Below, one piece after another: positions 8,060 through 16,729 of a stretch of 41,121 bases of DNA. Numbering within the stretch: position 1 is the stretch's first letter; each line of letters opens with the position of its first letter. The notes under the pieces were generated by a model. That model was not told the origin of the DNA, did no database searches, and saw only the letters and a program-made list of their open reading frames with translations. Origin of the DNA: JBGSIC01 sp041751875 (GTDB lineage: Bacteria > Bdellovibrionota > FAC87 > UBA2466 > JACKAF01); the NCBI GenBank assembly GCA_041751875.1, contig JBGSIC010000005.1:1-41121 (forward strand). Reading direction: 5' to 3'. Made by a program: the position numbers and the translations under genes.

Positions 8060-9026
8060 TCGCTTCAAACCCCACCATTTTTTCCTGCTGGGGATCCCAC
8101 ACCTTGAGCTTCATACAGCGATAAATATCGGTTGGCTTGAGTGAGGTGCGTCCGGGATTCTGCAGTTCTGGAATCGATGCCATCACTTCAGGTAAACGGT
8201 AAAAAGGAATACGCGAATTAGTGTGGTGAATGTGGTGGTAACCAATATTCCCCGTCAGCCAATGAGTCAGCCAGCTCCCCTCCATAAAACTCGATGAATT
8301 AAGCGCGGCAAACCCGTACTCCCATTTCTCACGCGGACGCAACTTCATCGTCGGAAAGTTATGCTGAATGTAGAAAAGGTAAGCTCCGAGCATACAGGAA
8401 AAATAGAGAGGAATAAGGTACGCCAGGAAAAGAATCTCTAAGCTGACTGAGGCCAACCACACGATGATCGCAGCATGAAGAAGAAGGGCCAAGAGCGAAT
8501 CAAAGTGTCTCTTTGGATCCGTAACAAATGACTTCAAACACATGCCCACCACAAAAATAATCAGGTGACCGGACAGAAACACAAAGGGACTACGCGCAAA
8601 CCGATACCCCACCTTGGTCCAGAAAGGGGAATTCTTGTACTGCTGGACTGTCATGATAGGAAACGATCCAATGCTCGCCGTTGCAATTTGCGAATTCTTG
8701 CTGTGATGGAAATTGTGTGAGCGATTCCAAACATTAGGGGGATTGAGAACAACCACACCAAAAACGGCCATGATGGGTTTGACCAACAAAGAATCCCGAA
8801 AAATCGCCCCATGTTGGTAGTCGTGATAGATGATGAACATACGCACGACAACTAAGCCCAGCACCAAGCTTGAAGCTAATCTCAAGACAAAGGGAATGGG
8901 GAGCAGGGTACCGTACAAAAGTAAGCCCATCACAAGTAGCGTGGAGAGCAGATGCCACCAGCTAAGCGCAAGGTTCTCATCGGTGTAGTTGCGCGTATCG
9001 GCTAGAATTTCATGAAAAGTTCTCAT
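8001..9026 (-). CDS. Membrane fatty acid desaturase / hydroxylase
   Basis: 341 residues with several membrane helices and the three histidine boxes of the di-iron desaturase family: HDYQH (68-72), HNFHH (104-108) and HHIHH (264-268). The third box sits in GNIGYHHIHHTNSRIPFYRLPEV, a typical desaturase context. The enzyme would desaturate or hydroxylate an acyl chain in the inner membrane. It follows the acyl-AMP ligase gene by ten bases, so it belongs to the same minus-strand lipid operon, and its substrate may be the chain handled by that pathway. The C-terminus (after about residue 320) is polar and runs into the overlap with the DUF2905 gene. Desaturase and hydroxylase cannot be told apart here. 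Confidence 0.92.
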   Translation of the reverse strand: MRTFHEILADTRNYTDENLALSWWHLLSTLLVMGLLLYGTLLPIPFVLRLASSLVLGLVVVRMFIIYHDYQHGAIFRDSLLVKPIMAVFGVVVLNPPNVWNRSHNFHHSKNSQIATASIGSFPIMTVQQYKNSPFWTKVGYRFARSPFVFLSGHLIIFVVGMCLKSFVTDPKRHFDSLLALLLHAAIIVWLASVSLEILFLAYLIPLYFSCMLGAYLFYIQHNFPTMKLRPREKWEYGFAALNSSSFMEGSWLTHWLTGNIGYHHIHHTNSRIPFYRLPEVMASIPELQNPGRTSLKPTDIYRCMKLKVWDPQQEKMVGFEAISAERVSAPLSESGSAVSK

Positions 9027-9036
9027 CGTCTTCTTA

Positions 9037-10773
9037 TCAAGCAGTCAACGTAAGACGCTTTAGCTCTTGCAGCTGATTGTCCAAGAACATTTTGCGCGAC
9101 GCGTGCCTTTGAATCTTACCACTACTAGTGAGTGGAATGCTGTTCGCCCGAATCAGACTGATGGCGTACGCGCTGATTCCGTGTTCCTCGAGCACCCTTT
9201 CTTGAATCAAACGTAAAAGGGGCTCGTACTCCGCTTGCTGAGCTTGGCGCGCCACTTCTTGAATGACCACCAGCTGCTCGCCTGAGTTTCCTTCAACTGA
9301 AAAAGCCGCGCAAGCGCCTTTTTTTAGGAGCGGGTGACACTGTTCCACCGAGCGCTCAATGTCCTGAGGATAGTAATTCTTACCTCGCAAAATCAAGAGG
9401 TCCTTGATTCTGCCCGTTACGTAGAGCTCTCCATGCCAAACAAAGCCTAAATCGCCGGTCCGCAAGAATCCAGGCTCACCTTCCTCGCCGATAGGCCGGG
9501 CGTGGAAAACCTGTTCCGTCACGCTGGGCTTGGCCCAGTAGCCGACCGCTGCGCTGGGGCCCTGAAACCAGATTTCTCCCACCACGCCATCGGGACAACG
9601 GACCTTGGTGGCGGGATCGACGATAAGCACGCGATGGCCCGGAAACGGGCTTCCGCAGCCCACAAAAGTCTTGGCGTTCTTGCCGGGAGACGAAAACTCA
9701 ATGCGGCCATCGTTTTCAAATATTGCGCGATCCACGCTCAGCAAGTGAGGGGGCGCTTTTCGATCACCACCCGTTAGTATCAAAGTCGATTCGGCCATGC
9801 CGTAGCAAGGATAAAAAGTTTCTTTTCTGAAGCCCACGCTTTGAAATCGGTTAGTGAAACTTTCGAGCACTTCAGCATGAATCGGCTCGGCCCCGCAAAA
9901 GGCGACACTCCATGAACTTAGGTCAACTCCTTCGAGGTGCTTGTCTTGCACGCGTTGCACACAAAGATCATAGGCAAAATTGGGAGCGCTGCTCATAGTC
10001 GCTTTGTAACGGCTGATGGCTTGTAACCATCGGTGCGGCCGCTGTAAAAAGGCGAAGGGTGACATTAAGACGACTGGAAATCCCGAATACAGAGGAACCA
10101 GGATTCCCCCAATCAGTCCCATATCATGATAGGGCGGCAACCAAATCACGCCCTTACTTTCTTGGCTGGCATTGCAGCATTTCGCGATGCATTCCAGATT
10201 GGCAATCAGGTTGCCATGACTCAGCATCACGCCTTTCGGCTGCGAAGTGGAACCCGAAGTGTATTGAATAAAAGCCAAAGTCTCTGGGTTAAATGACGCT
10301 TCCGGAATTTCGCTAATCCCGTCCGCGGTCAGTGAATCGGTACGAATCCAAGAACACTTATTAAGAGCGGGAGTGTTCTCAAAAAGAGGTGCCAAGGTAT
10401 CCATCACCGAGTCGGAAGTGAGGCAAGCCTTTGGCTTAACGTCTTCCATTATGGATAAAAGGCGATCCATCTTCTGATTCAAACGAGGCGGATAAACAGG
10501 TACCGCAGCCACACCTGCGTAAAGACATCCCAAAAAGGAAGTGATGTAAGGAATACCGGGATTATGATTAATCAAAGCGCAATCGCCGGGTTGAGCAACG
10601 GTCAAAAGCTTTTTCGCAACGGCTTTCGCATGGGCCGCAAGGCCAGAGTAGGTAATGGATTCTTCATCGATATTGCCATCGCGCAGAAAAATATAAGCCG
10701 TTTTATCGGGCGTCTCTTTCGCCCGCGCTTCTATTATTTCGATGAGCGTTGTGCCCAGTGAAGAAAAATTCAA
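9037..10773 (-). CDS. Fatty acyl-AMP ligase (FAAL)
   Basis: An adenylate-forming enzyme that activates a fatty acid as acyl-AMP and passes it to an acyl carrier protein. The ATP loop is YTSGSTSQPKG. WLPPYHDMGLIGG and SAPNFAYDLC, together with FLRTGDLGFV and GRIKDLLILRGKNYYPQDIE, are strong FAAL signatures and distinguish it from CoA ligases. I chose the TTG at 10773, which has AAAAGGGAG six bases upstream, giving 578 residues. Another in-frame TTG at 10797 would add eight residues (MGPKREFR) but would translate the ribosome binding site. The adjacent acyl carrier protein gene, 33 bases upstream, is the natural acceptor. Confidence 0.93.
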   Translation of the reverse strand: MNFSSLGTTLIEIIEARAKETPDKTAYIFLRDGNIDEESITYSGLAAHAKAVAKKLLTVAQPGDCALINHNPGIPYITSFLGCLYAGVAAVPVYPPRLNQKMDRLLSIMEDVKPKACLTSDSVMDTLAPLFENTPALNKCSWIRTDSLTADGISEIPEASFNPETLAFIQYTSGSTSQPKGVMLSHGNLIANLECIAKCCNASQESKGVIWLPPYHDMGLIGGILVPLYSGFPVVLMSPFAFLQRPHRWLQAISRYKATMSSAPNFAYDLCVQRVQDKHLEGVDLSSWSVAFCGAEPIHAEVLESFTNRFQSVGFRKETFYPCYGMAESTLILTGGDRKAPPHLLSVDRAIFENDGRIEFSSPGKNAKTFVGCGSPFPGHRVLIVDPATKVRCPDGVVGEIWFQGPSAAVGYWAKPSVTEQVFHARPIGEEGEPGFLRTGDLGFVWHGELYVTGRIKDLLILRGKNYYPQDIERSVEQCHPLLKKGACAAFSVEGNSGEQLVVIQEVARQAQQAEYEPLLRLIQERVLEEHGISAYAISLIRANSIPLTSSGKIQRHASRKMFLDNQLQELKRLTLTA

Positions 10774-10806
10774 CCGAAACTCCCTTTTAGGCCCCAACCA
10801 CGCTAA

Positions 10807-11052
10807 TTAGGCGTTCAGCTGTTCGGCGACGACACGTTCAATGTCTTTGACGGTCTGAAGTTGTGCGAGTTTTTCGTCCGGAATGGAAATGTTCAGCTCA
10901 TCTTCGATGGAACCGACAATTTCCATCATGGAAACCGAATCGATACCTAAGCTGGAAACACTCGTCTCTGACGTGATGACAGGTAACTTTCTGTTTTTCT
11001 CAACCTTCGCAGCTATTTCGCTGAACATCTGTACTACGTTTACGTCGCTCAT
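10807..11052 (-). CDS. Acyl carrier protein
   Basis: 81 residues, acidic. The phosphopantetheine site is GIDSVSMMEI with Ser39; most carriers of fatty acid synthesis have DSL, so DSV marks this as a specialised carrier. The four-helix pattern and length are normal. AGGGAG lies upstream of the ATG. Placed between the methyltransferase and the acyl-AMP ligase, it probably carries the acyl chain made available by the ligase and presents it to the alpha-oxoamine synthase encoded upstream. Confidence 0.95.
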   Translation of the reverse strand: MSDVNVVQMFSEIAAKVEKNRKLPVITSETSVSSLGIDSVSMMEIVGSIEDELNISIPDEKLAQLQTVKDIERVVAEQLNA

Positions 11053-11066
11053 TTATACTCCCTAAC

Positions 11067-11933
11067 TTATACGTCCAGACGCTTTAGCTGGAACTGGTGC
11101 AATGACTGCCAGTTATTCTCAAAGGCATTAATACACGTCGAAAGATACCGTTCGTAATCATCAAAAACTTGGGGACTCCACTTTTCACGAATCATCGATT
11201 CATGATTTCGCAAGCGTTCACGCCAGTGTTCACAAGTACGCTTGTAATGGAAACGCATGGAATGCATTTCGGTCACTTCGTAATAAGGAATAGACGCAAC
11301 GATCAGATCTTCCACTCGGGGGGTAACCGCGCCGGGAAAAATCACATAGGTCGCGTGGCGCATGTCATCCAAGTCTTTCTTCTTACGAGGCACTCCACAA
11401 CGCGTGATAGCCTGCATGCCGAAATAGGTGCCCGGCTTTGTCCAAGAATGAAGACGTTTAAAATAGTTGCGATACAAATCGATCGCTTTGCCCGCACGCG
11501 CGTCTTCAGGGCGAACGACGTGTTCGACCATGCAAATGCTCATGACCGCATCAAACTTTTTGGGGGACTCGTACTTTAGGTAGTCTTCACACAGCACCGT
11601 GGTATTGGGAAGATTACGGCTCTTGCAGTAGTTGGCTTGTTCTTGGCTTAGCGTGAAACCATGGACGTCTGGAACTTTGTTAACGGTGGCTTGGTATTCC
11701 AAGTTTGCGCCCCAACCACAACCGACATCTAACACACTCTCCGTGTGGGGGCCGATATTGGCGAAACGGCTGAGCCGTTTCAATTTATTGTCTTGAGCCT
11801 TCTCAAAATTGTCGGAATAGTTTTCCGTATCTTCAAAAAGGGCACACGTGTAATTCATGCGCTCATCGAGCCAAAGCTCGAAAAAGTCGTTGCTGACGCC
11901 GTAGGAGACCTCAACTTCTGGTTGTGTGGACAT
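11067..11933 (-). CDS. Cyclopropane-fatty-acid-synthase-like SAM methyltransferase
   Basis: About 288 residues. The N-terminus SYGVSNDFFELWLDERMNY matches the mycolic acid cyclopropane synthase (CMAS/CFA) family, and VLDVGCGWG is the SAM-binding loop. EHVV and YVIFPGAVTP follow the family order. These enzymes add a methylene or methyl group to an unsaturated acyl chain, so pairing with a desaturase makes biochemical sense. Two ATGs lie at 11936 and 11933; the ribosome binding site AGGGGGA abuts the first, so the second is better spaced. It heads the sub-operon that continues with the acyl carrier protein. At about 290 residues it is shorter than E. coli Cfa because the N-terminal extension is absent, as in the mycobacterial enzymes. 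Confidence 0.88.
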   Translation of the reverse strand: MSTQPEVEVSYGVSNDFFELWLDERMNYTCALFEDTENYSDNFEKAQDNKLKRLSRFANIGPHTESVLDVGCGWGANLEYQATVNKVPDVHGFTLSQEQANYCKSRNLPNTTVLCEDYLKYESPKKFDAVMSICMVEHVVRPEDARAGKAIDLYRNYFKRLHSWTKPGTYFGMQAITRCGVPRKKKDLDDMRHATYVIFPGAVTPRVEDLIVASIPYYEVTEMHSMRFHYKRTCEHWRERLRNHESMIREKWSPQVFDDYERYLSTCINAFENNWQSLHQFQLKRLDV

Positions 11934-11958
11934 CATTCCCCCTAGATCTTGGAAACAT

Positions 11959-11964
11959 ATTATA
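11959..11964 (-). promoter_or_regulatory. Possible -10 element upstream of the methyltransferase gene
   Basis: Read on the minus strand the hexamer is TATAAT, 26 bases before the start codon. The bases just upstream form AAAAACGGGTTTTT, an AT-rich dyad. No good -35 hexamer stands at 16-18 bases. It may be a secondary promoter within the lipid cluster, since the alpha-oxoamine synthase gene ends 123 bases upstream. Confidence 0.3.
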
Positions 11965-12059
11965 AAAACCCGTTTTTGTCTAAAAGAAGGCGCAGAGTCA
12001 ATTCAATCCTGCACGTCACCAAATATAAACGGAACCTCTGACTAACTAACGAAAATTAC

Positions 12060-13391
12060 TTAAGAAATCACCCCATACTTCCGCAGCAGTTTCCCGAACA
12101 CTTCGACGGTATGGTCTAAATCTGATTTCTCGTGTTGCGATTGAAGCGCTAGGCGAAAAACCGACTTCCCCTTGGGAACCGTGGGATAGACCGCCGGGAA
12201 GGTAAAGATGCCTTCGTGTATCAAATCTTGGGTGAAGCGGAACATAATGCCGTCGTTCGCGATAAGAACCGGTACAGACGCTGTTTCAGTTCCCAGAATG
12301 TGCGCTCCCATTTCCTTTAAGCCCTTAGCAAGATAGGCCACGTTCGCCCACAAACGCTCACGCAACGAGGAATCTTGCTCCATTATCTCCAGTGAAGCGT
12401 GCACGCCGGCGACCAAGATAGGTGGCAAAGCGGCGCTAAAAACAATTTTTCGGGAAATAAAGTTCAAGTAAGTGATGACTTCACGATCAGCAGCAATAAA
12501 GCCGCCCGTTGAACCCAACGACTTGCTGAACGTACCGCCGATAAGGTCGACTTCCTTCTGAAGTCCGAAGTGTTCAACAACCCCCCGGCCTTTCTTTCCG
12601 TGTACACCAATTGAGTGAGCTTCATCGACCAGAAGTCGGGCTTGATACCGTCGACAAATTTCCACTATTTCTGGCAACTTAGCGATGTCACCATCCATGC
12701 TGTACGCACCCTCAATAATAACGAGAATGCCAAACTTTTCTCCGCGCATTCGTGATCGGCGAAGCGCGTCTTCCAATCTTTCCGGGTCATTGTGTGCAAA
12801 AAAGCGAACGGTGGCACCGGAAGTATAGGCACCCTCCAAAATACAGGCGTGGGACGAGCCATCGATGATTACGCGATCGTCTTTTGTACAAAGAGTCAGC
12901 GCGGGTGACGCTATCGCATCAAAGCCAGTCGGAAAGAGAATAGCGGCTTCCTTACCAAAACTGTCTGCGAGTTTTTCTTCCAGGAGGCGGTGGATATAGG
13001 AATATCCCGTACCGACTCGTGAACTGCCCGCACCCACCCCATAGTTTTCCATGGTCTTACGAATCGCCTCGTGGACCCGCGGATCGGTAGATAGGTTCAA
13101 ATAGTCATTACTGGCGAACATAATCATGGTCTTTTTCTCGCCGAAAAATTCCATGGTCACTTTCGGGCCAGGCTTGGATTCAATAGGCACCCCGTACTGG
13201 AGTACTCCGTGAGATTTAACCTTGTAGACCGTATCTGCGTAGGCTCGAGCTTTGGCGAACAAATCGGTATGGTCCACTTCCAAGCGCTTGCAGTAATTAT
13301 TGAGCAAGTACTCGCGATCAGACAACTTTACGGCTTCGGCGCATAGCTCCTCTACCTCGGTACTTCGTCCTGTTTCGATTTGTGTTTCCAT
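12060..13391 (-). CDS. Alpha-oxoamine synthase (serine palmitoyltransferase / AONS family)
   Basis: 443 residues, PLP-dependent fold type I. The Schiff-base lysine is Lys290 in GGTFSKSLGSTGGF; DEAHSIGVHG (Asp256, His259) and SSHACILEG (His181, the ring-stacking histidine) complete the active site. SNDYLNL and GSSRVGTGYSYIHRLLEEKL are also family hallmarks. These enzymes condense an acyl thioester with an amino acid, releasing CO2. The family includes serine palmitoyltransferase, KAPA synthase and the autoinducer synthase CqsA. Adjacency to an acyl carrier protein and an acyl-AMP ligase, and absence of biotin genes, favour a lipid or signal product made from acyl-carrier protein. The N-terminal extension of roughly 50 residues exceeds KAPA synthase and is seen in several serine palmitoyltransferase-like members. 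Which amino acid is used cannot be told. Confidence 0.88.
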   Translation of the reverse strand: METQIETGRSTEVEELCAEAVKLSDREYLLNNYCKRLEVDHTDLFAKARAYADTVYKVKSHGVLQYGVPIESKPGPKVTMEFFGEKKTMIMFASNDYLNLSTDPRVHEAIRKTMENYGVGAGSSRVGTGYSYIHRLLEEKLADSFGKEAAILFPTGFDAIASPALTLCTKDDRVIIDGSSHACILEGAYTSGATVRFFAHNDPERLEDALRRSRMRGEKFGILVIIEGAYSMDGDIAKLPEIVEICRRYQARLLVDEAHSIGVHGKKGRGVVEHFGLQKEVDLIGGTFSKSLGSTGGFIAADREVITYLNFISRKIVFSAALPPILVAGVHASLEIMEQDSSLRERLWANVAYLAKGLKEMGAHILGTETASVPVLIANDGIMFRFTQDLIHEGIFTFPAVYPTVPKGKSVFRLALQSQHEKSDLDHTVEVFGKLLRKYGVIS

Positions 13392-13444
13392 CTTTTAATA
13401 GGCCTTTTCCAGGCACACCTTACACGAGCGCCGGGCAATTTACC

Positions 13445-13474
13445 TATATAGTTAGGCGTGACGATTCTTGTCAA
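13445..13474 (-). promoter_or_regulatory. Sigma-70-like promoter of the alpha-oxoamine synthase gene
   Basis: On the minus strand TTGACA (13474-13469) is followed after 18 bases by TATATA (13450-13445). The -35 is perfect and the -10 fair. The predicted transcript would have a leader of about 45 bases before the ATG at 13391. This is the best promoter match in the lipid region. Confidence 0.55.
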
Positions 13475-13529
13475 AAGTTATCCACAGGCAGAATGAAGGA
13501 AGACAGAGAGCGGGAATGGTGGGGGCGGC

Positions 13530-15593
13530 CTAGGTATCAGACTCTTTTTCACCCTCAGGAACATCGGTTTCTTCCTGAACGGCGTTTTCCTGAACGGTAA
13601 GAGCTTCGACTTCAGGAATAAGGACGGTTTGGCCCGCTCTCAATTGGAGGGCTCCCGCTATGGGTTGTACCTTTTTGATGAGCCAGTGAGGCGCATCGAA
13701 CTTTTTTGACAGTTTTGCAACAGTGTCGCCCGGCAGAATGGTGTAGTTGTTCGCGCCTACCACTTTGTAGTTTTCATAGAAATCTTCTTCAATGGCGGCG
13801 TGGTATTCTACACGACTGAGATAAAACTCGGCGAGCTTGGCCGGCGTCATAGGCAATTTGAGGCGCTGCCCTTGGTTGATTGTTGCGGTTTTTCGAGCCC
13901 CATTGAGCTTGCGAATCTGGGAAACTCGCACGCCCGCCCACTCAGCAAAGTGCCCTAAGGTTTCATCCGCTTCTACGCTCACTTCGTAAACGTTTTCAGC
14001 CACTTTTTTCGTATCCAAGTTGTAGTTGTCCATGTTCACACCGCGCACGTTAGGTGCTTTTGGAGATAAAACGTTTTCGATAGCTTGATACTCGGTATAG
14101 TTCTTCTTAGGCTCATCAAAAAGTTTCTGAAGCCGCGCAACCACCGTGAGATTTAGTTCACTCGCTGCGCGCGGAACTTTAAGAGGCTCTGCCGCTGGTG
14201 CAGGGGTGGGTTTAGGCACGAGAGCCACTTTGGCCGGTGTTTTTTTCGGCGCCGCAGCCACGAGAGTCGGTTCGGATTCACGCTCTTCGGCACCTGGGAT
14301 TTTCAGATCCATTCCTGGAAAAATTTTCGAGGGACTATCCAAACGATTTACCGCAACGAGATCGCTCAGAGCCACTTTGTAAAGTTTCGCAATAAAGTAA
14401 AGGCTCTCCCCCTGAGCGACTTTGTGCGTCCCAGACACATCGATCTTCGGTTCCACTGCTTCAATTGCGGCAATTTTCCGTTGGTGTTCTTGGAGCCTTT
14501 CCAAAGGAGAATGTGGAATTTTTAGAGTGTAGCCTTCTGGAATGTACTGGTGCGAACGAAAAGCAACGGTACGAATGGCCTGATTGTATTCTTGCAATTC
14601 ATTCTCGCCCAGGCCCGTCGCTTCAATGACCTGCCGAATGGTCACTTTCTTTGGAAGTTTGATTTCCGAATACTTCACTGGCTCAGGCTTATGAAATGCA
14701 TCGAAGTACTTTTCAGGCTCCTGAGAAATTTCAGCCGTCGCAATAAAGGTGGCGTAGAAATTTTTTGACGCAAAACCGAATCGCCTTCCATCATATTTTG
14801 CGATGATCTCACTCATGTCGGTGGAATTAACCGTTCGCACCGCTTTAGCCATGCTCCCCGCGCCATGATTGTACGCGGTAAGTGCTAGTGGCCAGCTATT
14901 AAGTCGTTTATAGTTGTCGCGAAGAAGTCTTGCTGCCGCCTTGGTAGCCACAATGGGATCGCGTCGCTCGTCCACGACATAGGTCACGCGCATATTGTAC
15001 TGTCGTCCTGTGGAGCGCATGAACTGCCAAATACCGGCAGCTCCCACCTTCGAATACGCCTGATAGTTGAACGAGCTTTCTACGTGAGGTAAAAACGCCA
15101 GCGCTTCTGGGAGACCTTGTCCGATGAAAATTTCTTTGATTCGGTCCAAGTATTTGTATGAACGAACCAATCCTTCGTAGTACCGATCCTTCAATCCGCG
15201 TTGGTATCGGATACGGCTAATCATCTCTCGAACTTTCTCCACCGGTGGATCGTAGACCTGGTTGAGAATTTTGGTTTCTTCTGGTGTCAGATTTGTTTTG
15301 TTCTTCGCTATAATAGAGAGGAGGGTATTCTTAATCCGCGCCCTCTCCTCGTCCACGGCTCGTTGTTGCTCGCGGCGCGATCTGGATTTTAAATCGATCG
15401 TACCGTAAACAACGCGTAAGTCTTCGCTGTCATGAAGGAAACCCTGCTCGCTGGTGATTTCGGTATAAACACGCTTCCAAAAATCCACGCGGATTCGCAT
15501 CGCCGCATCGACGGGGAACTCCCTTGGCGGAAGCTGCGCAAATGCGGAGACTCCAAACCATAGGATTAGAATGCTTGAAAGGACCTGCCTCAT
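13530..15593 (-). CDS. MltD-like membrane-bound or secreted lytic transglycosylase with LysM domains
   Basis: 687 residues. A signal peptide ends near AFAQ. The SLT domain has the catalytic glutamate Glu172 in PHVESSFNYQAYS, followed by GAAGIWQFMRSTGRQYN and ALTAYNHGAG, the order found in MltD/Slt family 1. Three LysM modules follow (about 389-433, 535-581 and 616-660), with a LysM-like stretch at about 309-360. A proline/alanine-rich linker lies near 440-475, and the tail is acidic. The enzyme cuts peptidoglycan glycan strands with 1,6-anhydro product. E. coli MltD is shorter (about 450 residues, two LysM), so this is an enlarged version. There is no lipobox; the family is usually a lipoprotein. 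GAGAGAG precedes the ATG. Confidence 0.9.
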   Translation of the reverse strand: MRQVLSSILILWFGVSAFAQLPPREFPVDAAMRIRVDFWKRVYTEITSEQGFLHDSEDLRVVYGTIDLKSRSRREQQRAVDEERARIKNTLLSIIAKNKTNLTPEETKILNQVYDPPVEKVREMISRIRYQRGLKDRYYEGLVRSYKYLDRIKEIFIGQGLPEALAFLPHVESSFNYQAYSKVGAAGIWQFMRSTGRQYNMRVTYVVDERRDPIVATKAAARLLRDNYKRLNSWPLALTAYNHGAGSMAKAVRTVNSTDMSEIIAKYDGRRFGFASKNFYATFIATAEISQEPEKYFDAFHKPEPVKYSEIKLPKKVTIRQVIEATGLGENELQEYNQAIRTVAFRSHQYIPEGYTLKIPHSPLERLQEHQRKIAAIEAVEPKIDVSGTHKVAQGESLYFIAKLYKVALSDLVAVNRLDSPSKIFPGMDLKIPGAEERESEPTLVAAAPKKTPAKVALVPKPTPAPAAEPLKVPRAASELNLTVVARLQKLFDEPKKNYTEYQAIENVLSPKAPNVRGVNMDNYNLDTKKVAENVYEVSVEADETLGHFAEWAGVRVSQIRKLNGARKTATINQGQRLKLPMTPAKLAEFYLSRVEYHAAIEEDFYENYKVVGANNYTILPGDTVAKLSKKFDAPHWLIKKVQPIAGALQLRAGQTVLIPEVEALTVQENAVQEETDVPEGEKESDT

Positions 15594-15652
15594 TAACTCT
15601 CTCGACGTTTATGGCATAGACGCAGCTGAGCCGCTAGACGTGTTTAGCCATG

Positions 15653-15680
15653 ATAACAAAGGAGCCTGCCCCCGTATCAA
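15653..15680 (-). promoter_or_regulatory. Possible promoter of the lytic transglycosylase gene
   Basis: TTGATA (15680-15675) and TGTTAT (15658-15653) lie 16 bases apart on the minus strand, about 60 bases before the ATG. The hexamers match consensus at 5 and 4 of 6 positions. The 170-bp region is shared with the divergent exonuclease gene. Confidence 0.35.
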
Positions 15681-15763
15681 CTTATCCCTAACACAGAGTG
15701 TTAAGATCTACACGACACCACTCCAACCTTTCGGTTCGGAATTCCATCGGATAGCTTAAGGAA

Positions 15764-16729
15764 ATGAAGGTTCACCTTATAGATGGCACTTTTGAGCTAT
15801 TCAGGGCCCATTTCGCGGCCCCCTCCATGAAAGCACCCGACGGCAAAGAGGTAGGAGCGACAAGGATATTGCTCCGCATCCTTTGGAAGTTGCTGCGCTC
15901 ACCGGGCGTAACGCACGTGGGCATCGCATTCGACAAAGTTATCGAATCTTTTCGAAACCGTCTTTTCGCAGGTTACAAAACGGGAGAAGGTATTGAACCA
16001 GAGCTCTATGCTCAGTTTCCGCTTGCGGAGGAATGTGCGCGAGCGCTTGGGATTGTCACTTGGCCCATGGTGAAATTCGAAGCTGACGATGCTATGGCTT
16101 CGGCGTGCGAAAAATTTAAAGTTCATCCCAAAGTAAAACAAATCGTACTGTGTTCTCCCGACAAAGATCTATGCCAGTTAGTTGAGGGAAAGAAAGTAGT
16201 TTGCTTAGATCGTATTCGCGAATCCACTTTGGATGACACCGGCGTAAAAAAGAAATTTGGCGTAAGTCCGGGCTCCATCCCCGACTACTTGGCACTTGTG
16301 GGCGATACGGCTGATGGCATTCCTGGGATTGAGAGATGGGGTAGTAAATCGGCTTCCCTGGTCCTGGCGAAGTTTAAGACGATTGAAGCGATTCCCGATT
16401 CGCATGAGAGTTGGCTGCTTCTTATTCGTGGAGGAGAAAGGCTGGCCGCCGCGCTCAATGAAAATAAGAACAATGCTCTACTATTCAAAAAACTTGCTAC
16501 TCTCAGAAGAGATGTTCCGTTGAAGGAAAAACTCACTGACCTTGAGTGGCGTGGACCCAACATCGCAAAGCTTAAAAAACTTTGCGCTCAGTTGGGAGAT
16601 ACGCGCTTTATCGAAGCAGTTCAGAATCAGAATCCAACTCGGTCTCAGACTCAGGCGCAGTATCTTCCTGAGAAGTCAGGAGCGAAATCGAAGACGGCGC
16701 CAAAACGCCTCGCTGTTCTGAAGCGATAA
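15764..16729 (+). CDS. 5'-3' exonuclease / flap endonuclease (Pol I N-domain type)
   Basis: 321 residues, close to the length of the isolated exonuclease domain of DNA polymerase I. The active-site acidic residues appear in LIDGTFELFR (Asp7), FEADDAMAS and CSPDKDLCQL. The DNA-binding helix-3-turn-helix is GVSPGSIPDYLALVGDTADG, then IPGIERWGSKSAS. It should remove 5' flaps and RNA primers in replication and repair. Here the usual N-terminal RAYHA-like motif is LFRAHFA. AAGGA stands very close to the ATG. The C-terminal 40 codons overlap the convergent membrane protein gene and are basic and low complexity, unlike the rest. Confidence 0.9.
   Translation: MKVHLIDGTFELFRAHFAAPSMKAPDGKEVGATRILLRILWKLLRSPGVTHVGIAFDKVIESFRNRLFAGYKTGEGIEPELYAQFPLAEECARALGIVTWPMVKFEADDAMASACEKFKVHPKVKQIVLCSPDKDLCQLVEGKKVVCLDRIRESTLDDTGVKKKFGVSPGSIPDYLALVGDTADGIPGIERWGSKSASLVLAKFKTIEAIPDSHESWLLLIRGGERLAAALNENKNNALLFKKLATLRRDVPLKEKLTDLEWRGPNIAKLKKLCAQLGDTRFIEAVQNQNPTRSQTQAQYLPEKSGAKSKTAPKRLAVLKR

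Noticed and set aside
12060..13391. KAPA synthase (BioF) of biotin synthesis
   Set aside because: No other biotin genes are nearby, and the acyl carrier protein and acyl-AMP ligase fit a lipid pathway better. It stays possible until tested.
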